Source: Mesorhizobium mediterraneum
GTDB lineage: Bacteria; Pseudomonadota; Alphaproteobacteria; Rhizobiales; Rhizobiaceae
Assembly (NCBI RefSeq): GCF_002284565.1
Contig: NZ_NPKI01000012.1
Coordinates: 124,001-188,000, forward strand
Length of the DNA stretch: 64,000 nt
Reading direction: 5' to 3'
A program made the position numbers and the translations under genes. Below are positions 42,257-52,548 of this stretch, piece by piece (the stretch's first letter is position 1; the number at the start of each line of letters is the position of its first letter). The notes under the pieces are model-generated. The model saw nothing but the letters and a program-made list of their open reading frames with translations, made no database searches and was not told the DNA's origin.

Positions 42257-42519
42257 CCTCTCTTGGGGTTTCCGGGGGGCCTCGCCCTTGCCGATGCGAA
42301 TGCCCGATTTCGATTAATCCGGACCGCGCGAGCGGGAACAGCGCTTTCGGCCCGACGAATGCCTAAACTGGCGAGCGATCGTCTGCCCAACTAGTCCTGT
42401 GATACGTCAAGCTGTGTCGCAGTAAGTGGAACGTGCGGGCAATGTCGTCGAGCTCAGCGGCTCGCAGTAGAGCGACCGTCGAACGCGATTCTTTAATAAG
42501 GCTTCGCCCCGTTCGTGTT
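42257..42519. other. Intergenic region, 263 bp
   Basis: This lies between two minus-strand genes and is presumably the pirin promoter. I see no operator or gene in it. Confidence 0.35.
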
Positions 42520-43413
42520 TTAACGGTCGAGACCCCAAACGTCCGAATTTCGTGCGAAGTACTCGATCAGCATCTCGGTGAGGACCCGGACTTTCCGTGT
42601 GGGGTGCTTACCCGGCGGTCGGACGACATACGCGCCTGCCGAAGGTGGGGGATAGCGTGTCATAATCGGAACGAGCGCTCCGGAGGTCACATGGTCATAC
42701 GTGATGCAATCAGGGAGCCAAGCGATGCCGAGCCCTGCCGCCGCGGCGGCGGCGAGCGCCGTGGCGTTGTCGGCTTTGAACCTGCCCTGCGGCTGAACCG
42801 TGACGATCTTGTCGCCGTCCATGAACTGCCAGGCTTCCGTTCCTTGCATGAGGGCCTGGTGGTTGACGAGCTGCTCTACCGTCTCAGGTGAACCGTGCGC
42901 TTTGATGTAATCCGGGCTTGCGACAAGCTTTCCATAGATCGGCCCGACACGTCTGGCGATCAGGTTGGAGTCCTGAAGGTAACCAACCCGGATCGCGCAA
43001 TCGAAACCTTCGGCGATCAGATCGACGAAGCGATCGCTGTAGGAGGTATGGATGTGGAGCTGCGGGTGGTATTGCGCCATTTCCGCAAGCACGGGGGCGA
43101 AGTGGGTCGGTCCAAAAGAAAGCGGCATGGCAACCCTCAGGCGGCCGCGCAGCTCACCGCTGGGGAGGATCGTTTCCCTGGCCGTATCGATCTCGGCGCT
43201 GGCTCGGGCCGCATGGTCTCTGAACGTGATTCCCGCTTCCGTGAGCGCGGCGCCGCGGGTCGTTCGTGCAAGAAGCTGGACGCCAAGCTCCGCTTCAACC
43301 CGAAAGAGCCGCCGACTGACGATTGACTTGGAGACGCCGAGCCGGCGCGCGGCGGCCGACACGCCCCCTGCATCGGCCACTGCGACGAACGTCTGTAGAT
43401 CTTCGATGTCCAA
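42520..43413 (-). CDS. LysR-family transcriptional regulator
   Basis: A 297-residue LysR regulator. The N-terminal helix-turn-helix is MDIEDLQTFVAVADAGGVSAAARRLGVSKSIVSRRL (in outline), followed by a periplasmic-binding-protein-like effector domain from residue about 90. It is close to the subgroup that controls divergent oxidoreductase or hydrolase genes. It faces the cysteine-hydrolase gene across 154 bp, the probable control region. Confidence 0.9.
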   Translation of the reverse strand: MDIEDLQTFVAVADAGGVSAAARRLGVSKSIVSRRLFRVEAELGVQLLARTTRGAALTEAGITFRDHAARASAEIDTARETILPSGELRGRLRVAMPLSFGPTHFAPVLAEMAQYHPQLHIHTSYSDRFVDLIAEGFDCAIRVGYLQDSNLIARRVGPIYGKLVASPDYIKAHGSPETVEQLVNHQALMQGTEAWQFMDGDKIVTVQPQGRFKADNATALAAAAAAGLGIAWLPDCITYDHVTSGALVPIMTRYPPPSAGAYVVRPPGKHPTRKVRVLTEMLIEYFARNSDVWGLDR

Positions 43414-43567
43414 TTCGGCGTTCCTCGTTTCGCGACACAGCTTGCCTGACTATGGCACTACCGCATCACCAAAGGGAACAGCAAATTGCGTCCAGGCAAC
43501 GTCGCCCGCTGGCGCATGTCTCCCGTAAACCCATCGCCGTCCATAGCGGCAGAGAAAGGAAGTCTTG

Positions 43568-44218
43568 ATGACCCCTCGTAACGGCCTTGATTCGCTTCTT
43601 CGTCCTGAAGATTCGGTGCTCGTTCTGATCGATCACCAACCTTATCAGCTCGCAAACCTAAACAGCCACGATCCGCACATGGTGGTCAACAACACGACCG
43701 CGCTGGCGAAGCTAGCAAAAGCCTTCAATGTTCCGACCATTCTCACCAGCGTGATCGCGGCGCGCGGTGGACTTCTCTTTAAGCAGATCACCGACGTATT
43801 TCCGGACCAGGAAGTCATCGATCGCACCTGGGTGAACACCTGGCAGGACGAGAATGTGGTGAACGTCGTCAAGGCGACCGGCCGCAAGCAGCTGATCATC
43901 GCCGGCCTGTGGACCGAGGTCTGCGTCGCAATGCCTGTGATCCAGGCCGCCGGCGAAGGCTGGGACGTGACCGTGATCACCGACGCGTCGGGCGGGATTT
44001 CGAAGGAGTCTCACGAAGTTGCCATCCAGCGAATGATCGCGGCCGGCGCGAACGTGATGACCGTGATGGCGCTCGCTGGCGAATGGCAACGCGATTGGGC
44101 GCGCACCGAGCATGTCGAGGAGCTGACCGAGATTCTCATCCAGCACTTCGGCGGCAGCGGCATCGCGTATCTTTGGGAGCAGCAGCTTCTCAACACGCCG
44201 GTGCCGAGCAAAGGCTGA
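43568..44218 (+). CDS. Cysteine hydrolase (isochorismatase-like, YcaC group)
   Basis: A 216-residue isochorismatase-fold hydrolase. The catalytic triad is Asp in VLIDHQPYQLANL, Lys in ATGRKQLIIAGLWTEVCVAMPV and Cys in the same TEVCV motif. YcaC-type enzymes form octamers and hydrolyse unknown amides. The ATG at 43568 has AAAGGAAG upstream; TTG at 43565 is the alternative. The divergent LysR gene probably regulates it. Confidence 0.88.
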   Translation: MTPRNGLDSLLRPEDSVLVLIDHQPYQLANLNSHDPHMVVNNTTALAKLAKAFNVPTILTSVIAARGGLLFKQITDVFPDQEVIDRTWVNTWQDENVVNVVKATGRKQLIIAGLWTEVCVAMPVIQAAGEGWDVTVITDASGGISKESHEVAIQRMIAAGANVMTVMALAGEWQRDWARTEHVEELTEILIQHFGGSGIAYLWEQQLLNTPVPSKG

Positions 44219-44229
44219 TCCGGGCCGGG

Positions 44230-44460
44230 ATGGCGAGCATTTCGGCGAGGGTCGGAATCGATCCGTTTGCCGGCCTCGCCATCCTCGCCCTTCTGGCTTC
44301 ACCCTTCGTGGTCGTGAAGCTCGTGGTTCTCGGCGGCTATGCGCTCGGAGCCTGGCACGTCGTCCGACTGCTCCGCAAGCCACCAGAGCTTGCGAGGCGC
44401 GGACGGATACTGACGGCCGGCAAGTGGTCGATGGTAGCGGCTGTCTGCATAACCGATTGA
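44230..44460 (+). CDS. Small membrane protein, uncharacterised
   Basis: 76 residues with one or two hydrophobic segments (GLAILALLASPFVVVKLVVLGGYALGAW), then a basic stretch. It begins 11 bp after the cysteine-hydrolase stop, so it is probably cotranscribed. No family recognised. Confidence 0.45.
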   Translation: MASISARVGIDPFAGLAILALLASPFVVVKLVVLGGYALGAWHVVRLLRKPPELARRGRILTAGKWSMVAAVCITD

Positions 44461-44474
44461 TCTTATTGATCAAG

Positions 44475-44487
44475 TGGTAGCGGGAGA
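44475..44487. repeat. 13-bp copy of the tRNA-Met 3' end; also one arm of a hairpin
   Basis: TGGTAGCGGGAGA is identical to the complement of the tRNA-Met(CAT) 3' end including CCA (54066-54078). Alternatively it belongs to the local hairpin GTAGCGG-GAGA-CCGCTAC (44477-44494). See findings. Confidence 0.35.
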
Positions 44488-44665
44488 CCGCTACATCGCG
44501 AGACCCACTGTCGAAGAGGCGTTCTTCTACTATCGGCGGCACGCAGCTTAGTCGAAATTTTCAATTTTGGTGACAGAGATTAGAGCATTGGAACAGCCTC
44601 AATTTGCGACGGTTTGCGACTGGCTGACGTATGCGTTTACCCGACACAGTGGCCAGCATGACGTG

Positions 44666-45691
<1,026 letters not shown>

Positions 45692-45703
45692 GGCGGGCTT
45701 CCC

Positions 45704-46546
45704 TTATCCCTTGACGCCGGAGAGGGCGAAGCTCTCGACGATCTGGCGCTGGGCGATCAGATAGATGATGAGGATGGGAACCACGGCCAGGCTTGTCGCC
45801 GCCAATTGCAGGTTCCACAAAGGCAGGCCGTAGCTGTCGTTGAAGTTGGACAGCGCCAGCGGCAGCGTGAATTTCTCAATCGAGCTGAGGAAGATCAATG
45901 GCTCGAGGAACAGGTTCCACGAATGCAGAAACGTGATCACCGCAACCGCGGCAAGTGCCGGCCGCGACATGGGTAGGGCGATTGCCCACCAGATGCCGAA
46001 CCTCGACAACCCATCCATCTTGCCGGCCTCTTCGAGTTCTCGGGGCAACGCCAGGAAGAACTGGCGCATCAAGAACGTCGCCATCACGCCCTGCGGGCCG
46101 AAGACAGGCAGAAGGATGAGCGGCCAATGTGTGTCGATCAGTCCCATCGCTCGGATCAGGAAGAAGTTCGGGATGATGGTGACCTCTTCAGGCACCATCA
46201 GTGCTATCACCAGAAACAGCATCAAAAGGCCAGCGCCGGCAAAGCGGATGCGCGCCAGCGCATACCCGGTGAGCGATGCAATGAACAAGGTCAGTACCGT
46301 TACCGTCACGGCGATGTAAAGCGAATTGAAATACTGCCGCGCGAAGGGCTGGTAGGTGAACACTTCGGCGAAGTTCTCGATACGCCAGACTCGGGGGATC
46401 AAGGTCGGCGCGCCGAAGATTTCGGTGGTGCTCTTGAAGCCGCCGGAGATCATCCACAGGAAGGGAAACACGAAAGGCACCGCCAGCAGCAGCAGGGCTA
46501 TGGTCCAGCAGATGCGATAGAGGATCTCGGTCTGACGTGGGGTCAC
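45704..46546 (-). CDS. Carbohydrate ABC importer permease (MalG type)
   Basis: A 280-residue six-helix permease. The EAA coupling loop is LPRELEEAGKMDGLSRFGIWWAIALPMSRP. Its start overlaps the stop of the MalF-type permease (ATGA). It forms the second half of the translocation pore for the sugar or sugar acid handled by this locus. Confidence 0.88.
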   Translation of the reverse strand: MTPRQTEILYRICWTIALLLLAVPFVFPFLWMISGGFKSTTEIFGAPTLIPRVWRIENFAEVFTYQPFARQYFNSLYIAVTVTVLTLFIASLTGYALARIRFAGAGLLMLFLVIALMVPEEVTIIPNFFLIRAMGLIDTHWPLILLPVFGPQGVMATFLMRQFFLALPRELEEAGKMDGLSRFGIWWAIALPMSRPALAAVAVITFLHSWNLFLEPLIFLSSIEKFTLPLALSNFNDSYGLPLWNLQLAATSLAVVPILIIYLIAQRQIVESFALSGVKG

Positions 46547-47445
46547 TCCATCTCCCTCCGCCGCAACATCACCTGCACAAGGGTGAGCGCCATTACGATG
46601 GCGAACATGATCAGAGCCAGCGCCGCTGCATAGCCGACGTTGAAGAACTTGAAGCCCTGTTGGTAGATGTAGAACGCCAGCACCAGGGTCCCGTTTTCAG
46701 GGCCGCCGCCAGTCATCTGGTAAATATGGTCGAACACCTTGAACGAACCGATCGTCGTCAGAACCATGATGACGAGCGTCGTTGGCGCAAGCAGCGGCCA
46801 GGTGATCATGCGGAAGATCTGCAGGCGCGAAGCGCCCTCCAATTTCGCCGCTTCCTCGTAGTCGCGCGGTATCGACTGAAGCGCGGCGATGTAGAGGATC
46901 ATGTTGAGCCCGACCATCTTGATGACGCGGGTGACGATGACTGCCGCCATCGCCCAGTTGGGCTCGCGCAGCCAATTCGGACCATCGATGCCGACCCAGG
47001 CGAGCATCTGGTTCACTGCGCCACCTTCACCCTGCAGCATGAATTTCCAGACGATCGCCCAGGCAATCGCGGAAGTGATCACAGGTGCGAAGAAAATCGT
47101 CCGAAAGAACACGACGCCGAAGAACGGCCGCGAAAGCGCCAGTGCAAGCGATAGGGCCAGCGCCATGTTCAGGGGAACAAGCCCCAGCGCAAAGATCACG
47201 GAATTTCGGACGACATGCCAGAAGTCGGGGTTCTCCAGCAGGGCATTCTGGAAATTGTGAAGCCCAACGAATGTCGCCTGCTGGCTGAGCAGGTTCCACT
47301 CGGTCGTCGAATAGTAGAAGATGGCGACCAGCGGCCCAAGGAAGAAAATCAGGAACCCGATGAAAGTGGGGCTGACGAACAGCCACGCTTCCAGCATTTC
47401 CCTGGTTTTCAAGGTCAACCGCGGCGCGCTTACCGAGCGCGCCAT
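46543..47445 (-). CDS. Carbohydrate ABC importer permease (MalF type)
   Basis: A 300-residue permease with six helices and the coupling loop IPRDYEEAAKLEGASRLQIFRMITWPLLAP. The start at 47445 (MARSVSAPRLTLKTREMLEAWLF) was chosen over the longer frame, whose extra 37 residues overlap the binding-protein gene and are Arg-rich. Confidence 0.87.
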   Translation of the reverse strand: MARSVSAPRLTLKTREMLEAWLFVSPTFIGFLIFFLGPLVAIFYYSTTEWNLLSQQATFVGLHNFQNALLENPDFWHVVRNSVIFALGLVPLNMALALSLALALSRPFFGVVFFRTIFFAPVITSAIAWAIVWKFMLQGEGGAVNQMLAWVGIDGPNWLREPNWAMAAVIVTRVIKMVGLNMILYIAALQSIPRDYEEAAKLEGASRLQIFRMITWPLLAPTTLVIMVLTTIGSFKVFDHIYQMTGGGPENGTLVLAFYIYQQGFKFFNVGYAAALALIMFAIVMALTLVQVMLRRREME

Positions 47446-47486
47446 ATTGTCCCGCGATGCCGAGTCGGCCACCGAACAGAGCCCGG

Positions 47487-48731
47487 TCAGAGCAAAGGCT
47501 GAATGGCGGCGCAGACGCCTTTCACGGCTTCTTCGACATTGGCGTCGGCCCGCCACAGCGCGTCGACCCGCGGCGACATAGCAGCGAATATTTGCGGCAC
47601 CCGCTCATGCGACGGATGAACGCGGCCGTTAACGATTGCGGCGGCGACACTTTTCATCTGCTCGGGCGGGATCAGTTTGTTGGAATTGACGAAGGCGTCG
47701 CTCTCCAGAACGCTTTTGCGGGCCGGCGGGAAGAACTGGGCCATGATCGCCACGTTGTCCTTGCTGGTCATTTCGGCAACCAGTTGAGCGGCGAGGTCCT
47801 TGTTCTTGCCCGATTCAAAGACCGTTAGGGCGGCCTGGCCGATGACCGGAGCCTCACCGGCCGGTCCCGAGGGCAGGGGCGCGATGCCCCATTTGAAGCC
47901 CGCCTCCGGCATCTTCGACGCTCGCGAGATCTGGTTTATGGTCATCGCGGAATTGCCTGAGAAGTAATCGCCCTGTTCTCCAGGCGGCACAATCGACTTG
48001 TCCTTGAACACCATGTCATGAAGTTGCTTGACCGCAGCCACCGCTTCCGGTTTGTCCAGGCCGCACTGGCCGTTCGCCCACAGCTCTCCGCCATAGGCGC
48101 GCACGGGCGGCAGCAGGGCGTGCGTCATCCGCGATGCGTAGCCTTCGCCGTCCTTGAACTCAAAGCCCCATTTTCCGGGATTGGCCTCGGTGATCTTCTT
48201 GGCGACCTCCTGAAATTTCTGCATGTTCCACTCGCCCTTTGCAGCGAGCTGATTGGGATCTTCGAGACCCGCTTTGTCGAACATGTCCTTGTTGTAGTAG
48301 ATCAGGAACGGCGAGGTCGAGAACGGCACGCCGTAGACCGTGCCGTCCTTCTGCCAAAGCGCCATCGCCGGCTGGGAGAAATCGTCGAAATTGTATCCCT
48401 CGGTCGCCTTGAGCGTCGGGCCGATGTCCATCAGCAGCCCAGCGTTCTCGAATGCCGGTGCCGCATCTTCCATCATCCAGGCGACGTCCGGGGCGTTGCC
48501 GCCGGCGACCTGGAAGGTAAGCTTCTGGGTATAGTCCGCGACCGGAACCGTCTCGAACTTCACCGTGACGCCCGGATGCTTGGCGATGAAGCCCGCGGCG
48601 ATGCCGTTTAACATCTTGAGATGGGCCTCGCTGCCGGTCCATACGGTTACCCGGAGTTCCTGAGCCAGCGCCAGGGTCGACATGGCGCACAGGGCCAGGG
48701 TCGAAACTGCGAGCTTCATTGCGGTCTTCAT
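47487..48731 (-). CDS. Carbohydrate ABC importer substrate-binding protein
   Basis: A 414-residue SBP_bac_1 (UgpB/MalE-like) periplasmic protein with signal peptide MKTAMKLAVSTLALCAMSTLALA-QE. The ATG at 48731 follows GGAGG at 4-5 bp. The lobe motifs FETVPVADYTQKLTFQVAGGNAPDVAWM and GVPFSTSPFLIYYNKDMFDKAGL are typical. It is likely to bind a sugar, sugar acid or short oligosaccharide that the divergent dehydratase processes. Confidence 0.88.
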   Translation of the reverse strand: MKTAMKLAVSTLALCAMSTLALAQELRVTVWTGSEAHLKMLNGIAAGFIAKHPGVTVKFETVPVADYTQKLTFQVAGGNAPDVAWMMEDAAPAFENAGLLMDIGPTLKATEGYNFDDFSQPAMALWQKDGTVYGVPFSTSPFLIYYNKDMFDKAGLEDPNQLAAKGEWNMQKFQEVAKKITEANPGKWGFEFKDGEGYASRMTHALLPPVRAYGGELWANGQCGLDKPEAVAAVKQLHDMVFKDKSIVPPGEQGDYFSGNSAMTINQISRASKMPEAGFKWGIAPLPSGPAGEAPVIGQAALTVFESGKNKDLAAQLVAEMTSKDNVAIMAQFFPPARKSVLESDAFVNSNKLIPPEQMKSVAAAIVNGRVHPSHERVPQIFAAMSPRVDALWRADANVEEAVKGVCAAIQPLL

Positions 48732-48809
48732 GGTCTCCTCCAAAACGCTGATGGTCCAATCAACAACTGCGAATGCGATCTGAGTGGCCTGGCAAGCAGC
48801 GGCGTCTTG

Positions 48810-49601
48810 TCATGCCGTCACTCCGGGCGAGACGCCGGGTGCGTCGCCAATCGTCCAGCCGCCATCGACGGGGATGTCGGCTCCAGTGATGTAGCGGGCA
48901 GCATCGCTGCACAAGAAAACGAAAGCTCCGACGAGGTCGTCGGCCTGGCCGTGGCGGCCGGCGGGAATTTTTGCCGCAACCGCCTTGCGGAAAGCGGCGT
49001 CCCGGTAGCGCTCGGCCATAGCCTCGGTCTCGATGGCGCCAGGCGATACCACATTCATTGTGACGCCATGCTGCGCTACATCCCGTGCGATGGCGCGCAC
49101 TGCCGTCAGTTGCGCCGCCTTCAGTGACGCGTAGACGACTGTTTCGGCGCGTGGGCGCGTGGCCATGACGCTGCCGGTAGCAACCACGCGTCCCCATCCG
49201 CGCTTCGCCATGGCTGGAACAAGCCGCGCAGCCAAGGTGAGCAGCGCTGTGAAGTTTGCCGCGACATGCGCCTGTATATGTGCCTCGTCGACCTCGCCCC
49301 ATGCACGGCGTCGTTCGATAGCACCATTCGAGATCAAGATGTTGATGGGGTCGGCACTGGAGGCGACTTCGTCCGCAAAAGCCGACATCGCTTTGCCGTC
49401 TGTAAAATCGACCTCAAAGATGGCGGTGCCATCGCCGATGGCGGCCGCCGTGTCGCGCGCGCCAGCGGCGTCGCCGAAATGATGCAGCCCGACTGACGCT
49501 CCATGCTGGGCGAGGGCAATCGCAACCGCCCGACCGATACCGGAACTGGCGCCGGTTACCGGCGCCCGCCGGCCAGCGAGGGAGAAACGGTCGTGACTCA
49601 A
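48810..49601 (-). CDS. Short-chain dehydrogenase/reductase
   Basis: A 263-residue classical SDR: VTGASSGIGRAVAIAL, the NAG counterpart ISNGAIER, catalytic Ser in VATGSVMATRP and YxxxK in VVYASLKAAQL. It ends YITGADIPVDGGWTIGDAPG. The ATG overlaps the GntR stop. A sugar-acid or lactone-related oxidation is plausible from its operon; the substrate is not determined. Confidence 0.85.
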   Translation of the reverse strand: MSHDRFSLAGRRAPVTGASSGIGRAVAIALAQHGASVGLHHFGDAAGARDTAAAIGDGTAIFEVDFTDGKAMSAFADEVASSADPINILISNGAIERRRAWGEVDEAHIQAHVAANFTALLTLAARLVPAMAKRGWGRVVATGSVMATRPRAETVVYASLKAAQLTAVRAIARDVAQHGVTMNVVSPGAIETEAMAERYRDAAFRKAVAAKIPAGRHGQADDLVGAFVFLCSDAARYITGADIPVDGGWTIGDAPGVSPGVTA

Positions 49602-50356
49602 GCCGACTGCCCTCCGAGTTTGCCGGCCACCTCGAGCGAGGCAATGTCGGCAGCGTCAAAGTGCTCGTGAATGCGCCGGTCGGCGAGGTTGGTGTCGCCC
49701 GCTGCGATCGCATCGTAGATTGCCTGGTGCCGTTCGACGGTGGCCAGCCAATCCGCGTTTGTGCGATTGGAGCGCCGCGAGAACAGCTCCGAAACCTCCC
49801 GCTGGACCGACCGCATACCTTCCATCTGGATGCGGATCATGGCGTTGCCCGTGGCCATGGCAAGGCCGAGGTGGAACTGTATGTCGGCTTCGGTGAAATC
49901 GCCGGGCTTACCAATGCCGGCGTGCATGTCGAGCACGGCCTGGCGCATTACTTCCAATCCTCTCGGATCGCGGCGCTCGGCGGCGAGCCGGGCGATGCCC
50001 ACCTCGATGACGCGGCGCATTTCGTTGGCTTCCTGAAGCCGCGTCAGGCTGGAGCGGACCGCATAGGCGTAGATACGGTCCATCGGTTCGCCGCTGAGCG
50101 CCTTGGCGCGGGCGACCTTCCCCTGCTGCGTCGATACCAGACCTGCGCTGGTTAACTGGCGCAGCGCCTCACGCGCGATCGGCTTGGAGACGCCGAATTC
50201 CCTGGCGATCTCGCCCTCCGGCGGCAGCGCCTCGCCCGGGGCAATGCGTCCGTCGAACAGGGCCGCGGCGATGGCATCCGAGACGCCGTCCGCCAGGCGG
50301 GAAGGGCTCGCGAGTTTTGCGGCGAAAATCGACTTGCGTTCGGCGTCTGCGGGCAT
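49598..50356 (-). CDS. GntR-family (FadR/FCD) transcriptional regulator
   Basis: A 252-residue regulator. The N-terminal winged helix has GEALPPEGEIAREFGVSKPIAREALRQLTSAGLV (in outline), with an FCD effector domain from about residue 95. The FCD metal-site pattern is DIQFHLGLAMATGN plus later His residues (VERHQAIYDAI, RRIHEHFDAA). The ATG at 50356 has GAGAGG at 7-bp spacing; the TTG at 50371 is less likely. FCD proteins sense sugar acids. It probably represses both arms of the divergent locus through the palindrome at 50395-50429. Confidence 0.9.
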   Translation of the reverse strand: MPADAERKSIFAAKLASPSRLADGVSDAIAAALFDGRIAPGEALPPEGEIAREFGVSKPIAREALRQLTSAGLVSTQQGKVARAKALSGEPMDRIYAYAVRSSLTRLQEANEMRRVIEVGIARLAAERRDPRGLEVMRQAVLDMHAGIGKPGDFTEADIQFHLGLAMATGNAMIRIQMEGMRSVQREVSELFSRRSNRTNADWLATVERHQAIYDAIAAGDTNLADRRIHEHFDAADIASLEVAGKLGGQSA

Positions 50357-50394
50357 TCGGCATCCTCTCAACGGCTGCCTAGCACAATTGCAGC

Positions 50395-50429
50395 CAACAT
50401 AGCAACTAAGTTTGCCAGTTGCTATGTTG
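50395..50429. promoter_or_regulatory. Perfect 13-bp inverted repeat, probable GntR operator
   Basis: CAACATAGCAACT (50395-50407) and AGTTGCTATGTTG (50417-50429) are exact reverse complements with a 9-bp spacer. They lie between the GntR start and the dehydratase start, where one bound regulator could control both directions. Confidence 0.75.
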
Positions 50430-50477
50430 CGACGTTGGCGCTATGAGAAATCGTCCGAAGGAGGAAGTCTGGAGTCG

Positions 50478-51623
50478 ATGCGCGGGAGCGATCCAATCGT
50501 GGCGGAGTCGTTGAAGATTGCCGAGGTGATTGCTCATCCCCTCAGCCAGACGCTGCCCAAGCCTACGGTCACGTCCTGGGGCGTTTATGAAAAGGTTTCG
50601 CTGGTTCTTGTTGAGGTGCGTACGACCGAGGGTATCGTCGGCGTCGGCGAAACCCTGGCGCGGTTCTCACCCAAGGCCTATGTCGAATTGATCGAAGGCT
50701 CGCTGACGCCGCGCCTTCTCGGCCAGGACGCGCGCAACATCGGCGCTCTGTGGCAGTCAATGCGCCGCGCGCTGTCGGGCAGGGCGGGGGGCATGCTGAT
50801 TGAGGCCATCGCCGGCGTGGACATTGCGCTTTGGGATATCCTTGGCAAGGCGGCCGGGCAGCCGGTCGCGAAGCTTCTTGGGGGCGTTGGACGCGATCGC
50901 ATTGACGTTTACGCCGCCGCTGTCAATTGGGTCGACGACAAGGCCGCCGACGCTGAACTCGATCGCTATGTTGACGAGGGCTTTACGCGCATCAAGGTGA
51001 AGATAGCGCGGCCTGTGCGTGACGCCTGCAAACGTATCGAGCGCATCCGCAAGCGGGCCGGCGACGTGATCGGGCTCTGTGTCGACGCAAACTGGGCCTA
51101 CAATCTGGATGAGGCTGTCGAGGTCGGCAGTGCGCTTTCGGCATACGGCTATTTCTGGTTCGAGGAGCCGCTGCAGCCGGAGAACGAGCAGGGTTACGAA
51201 GAACTGCGCCGGCGCTGTGACGTGCCGCTGGCTGCAGGCGAAAGCAATTTCACCCTCGACCAGGCGCAACGCCTGATCGCCAATCGGACGCTGTCCGTGC
51301 TGCAACCAGACGTAGCGCGCGCGGGCGGCATCACGGAGACACGTCGCATGGCGGATTACGCCGCCGCCCATGACATCCGCTATGCGCCGCACATCGGCAT
51401 GTCGGGCATCGTCTGCGAGACCGCGAGCGTCCATCTGGCTGCAGCGATGCCGAACTTCGCCGTCATGGAATGCGAATGTGACGCCAGTCCGTTCAAGACG
51501 AGTTTGGCCGATCTCGCTCCCGGGTGCCGCCGGCAGAAGAGCGGAACGCTCGACGTCCCGGATCGGCCGGGACTCGGCATCGAAATCGACTGGGATGCCG
51601 TCAAGAAACTAAAAGCCGAATGA
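50478..51623 (+). CDS. Enolase-superfamily (mandelate racemase-like) sugar-acid dehydratase
   Basis: A 381-residue MR-subgroup enzyme. A capping domain (about 1-130) precedes the barrel. The barrel has the KxK base motif (TRIKVKIARP), metal ligands Asp in VDANWAYN, Glu in FEEPLQPEN and Glu in AAGESNFT, and the Asp-His dyad in LQPDVARAGG and APHIGMSG. Such enzymes dehydrate acid sugars (galactonate, fuconate, rhamnonate, glucarate types) to 2-keto-3-deoxy acids. The start at 50478 has a GGAG site; the longer frame crosses the operator. It is the first gene of the plus-strand arm. Confidence 0.88.
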   Translation: MRGSDPIVAESLKIAEVIAHPLSQTLPKPTVTSWGVYEKVSLVLVEVRTTEGIVGVGETLARFSPKAYVELIEGSLTPRLLGQDARNIGALWQSMRRALSGRAGGMLIEAIAGVDIALWDILGKAAGQPVAKLLGGVGRDRIDVYAAAVNWVDDKAADAELDRYVDEGFTRIKVKIARPVRDACKRIERIRKRAGDVIGLCVDANWAYNLDEAVEVGSALSAYGYFWFEEPLQPENEQGYEELRRRCDVPLAAGESNFTLDQAQRLIANRTLSVLQPDVARAGGITETRRMADYAAAHDIRYAPHIGMSGIVCETASVHLAAAMPNFAVMECECDASPFKTSLADLAPGCRRQKSGTLDVPDRPGLGIEIDWDAVKKLKAE

Positions 51624-51636
51624 GGCCGACGACCAG

Positions 51637-52548
51637 ATGAAAATCCAGGCTCCGAACCCACCCGATACCTTGACAGAGGCGATGCGGCTGGCGCTGCTGC
51701 GCGCCGATCCGGCGCTCAGCCGCTTCGACCCGCTGCCGCGGATTCTGTCGTTCGACGATTTCTCGCGTGGCCACTGCGGTTGGTCGCAGCTTGTCGGCAA
51801 CTACGAGGACGATCTTGACACCATGCTGCCCGGTTACGCGCAGCATACAAGCGCAATGCTGTCGACGCTCGGACACTGGGATGCCGGCTCGCACGGGGGA
51901 ATGGGCTCTTCCTACGCCTTGAAGGTCGCAACACGTCCGGTGCCTGGCGCACGCAACGTCGCCATCAAACGCCACACGTTCAGGAAACGCGGGCCGATCC
52001 GTTTCGAAATGTATTTTACCTTCAAGCCTGAGGCCAGCGAGCTGAAACTGTCCGAGACCGATGTGCGCTCCGTCGGCTTCCTGTTCGACCTGCAGGGTGG
52101 AGACAAAGACAGCCATGACGACCGCGTCATGCCGCATCTGCGCTTCCTGAATGCGCTCGACGGCCAACATCTGCAAAAATGGCAATACAAGCGTGAGACC
52201 GAGAGAATCATCCCGATCGGCACCGACAACAAGACGATCAGCCACTACCATCTGGCGTCGGAGAACTGGCTCGATCTTCCCGGTGGATCGCAGCGCCTCT
52301 GCTACAACGAGGTCCCCACCAAGGTGAACTGGACCTATCTGTGCTTCGACTTCGACCTGGAATCGATGACGGCGCTCGGGCTGCGCTGCAACGATCGCAG
52401 CTTCGATCTCTCGGGGTTCGATTCGATCCGCATTCCGGCGATGAAGAACCTTTGGTGCATGCTCAACTTCGCCCTGTTCGCGGAAACCGACGTTGCCAAA
52501 CGCGCCTTCCTCTACGTCGACTCCATTTGCATTTCAGGAGACTTCTGA
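51637..52548 (+). CDS. Uncharacterised protein, DUF6772-like
   Basis: A 303-residue soluble protein without signal peptide or membrane segment. Aromatic- and acidic-rich strands (DDFSRGHCGWSQLVGNYEDD, GPIRFEMYFTFKP, VGFLFDLQGG) suggest a beta-sandwich, carbohydrate-binding or lyase-like fold. It resembles a family of unknown function found beside sugar-acid and sulfated/uronate catabolic genes. It sits 13 bp after the dehydratase. The link to a DUF number is from memory and should be treated as tentative. Confidence 0.65.
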   Translation: MKIQAPNPPDTLTEAMRLALLRADPALSRFDPLPRILSFDDFSRGHCGWSQLVGNYEDDLDTMLPGYAQHTSAMLSTLGHWDAGSHGGMGSSYALKVATRPVPGARNVAIKRHTFRKRGPIRFEMYFTFKPEASELKLSETDVRSVGFLFDLQGGDKDSHDDRVMPHLRFLNALDGQHLQKWQYKRETERIIPIGTDNKTISHYHLASENWLDLPGGSQRLCYNEVPTKVNWTYLCFDFDLESMTALGLRCNDRSFDLSGFDSIRIPAMKNLWCMLNFALFAETDVAKRAFLYVDSICISGDF

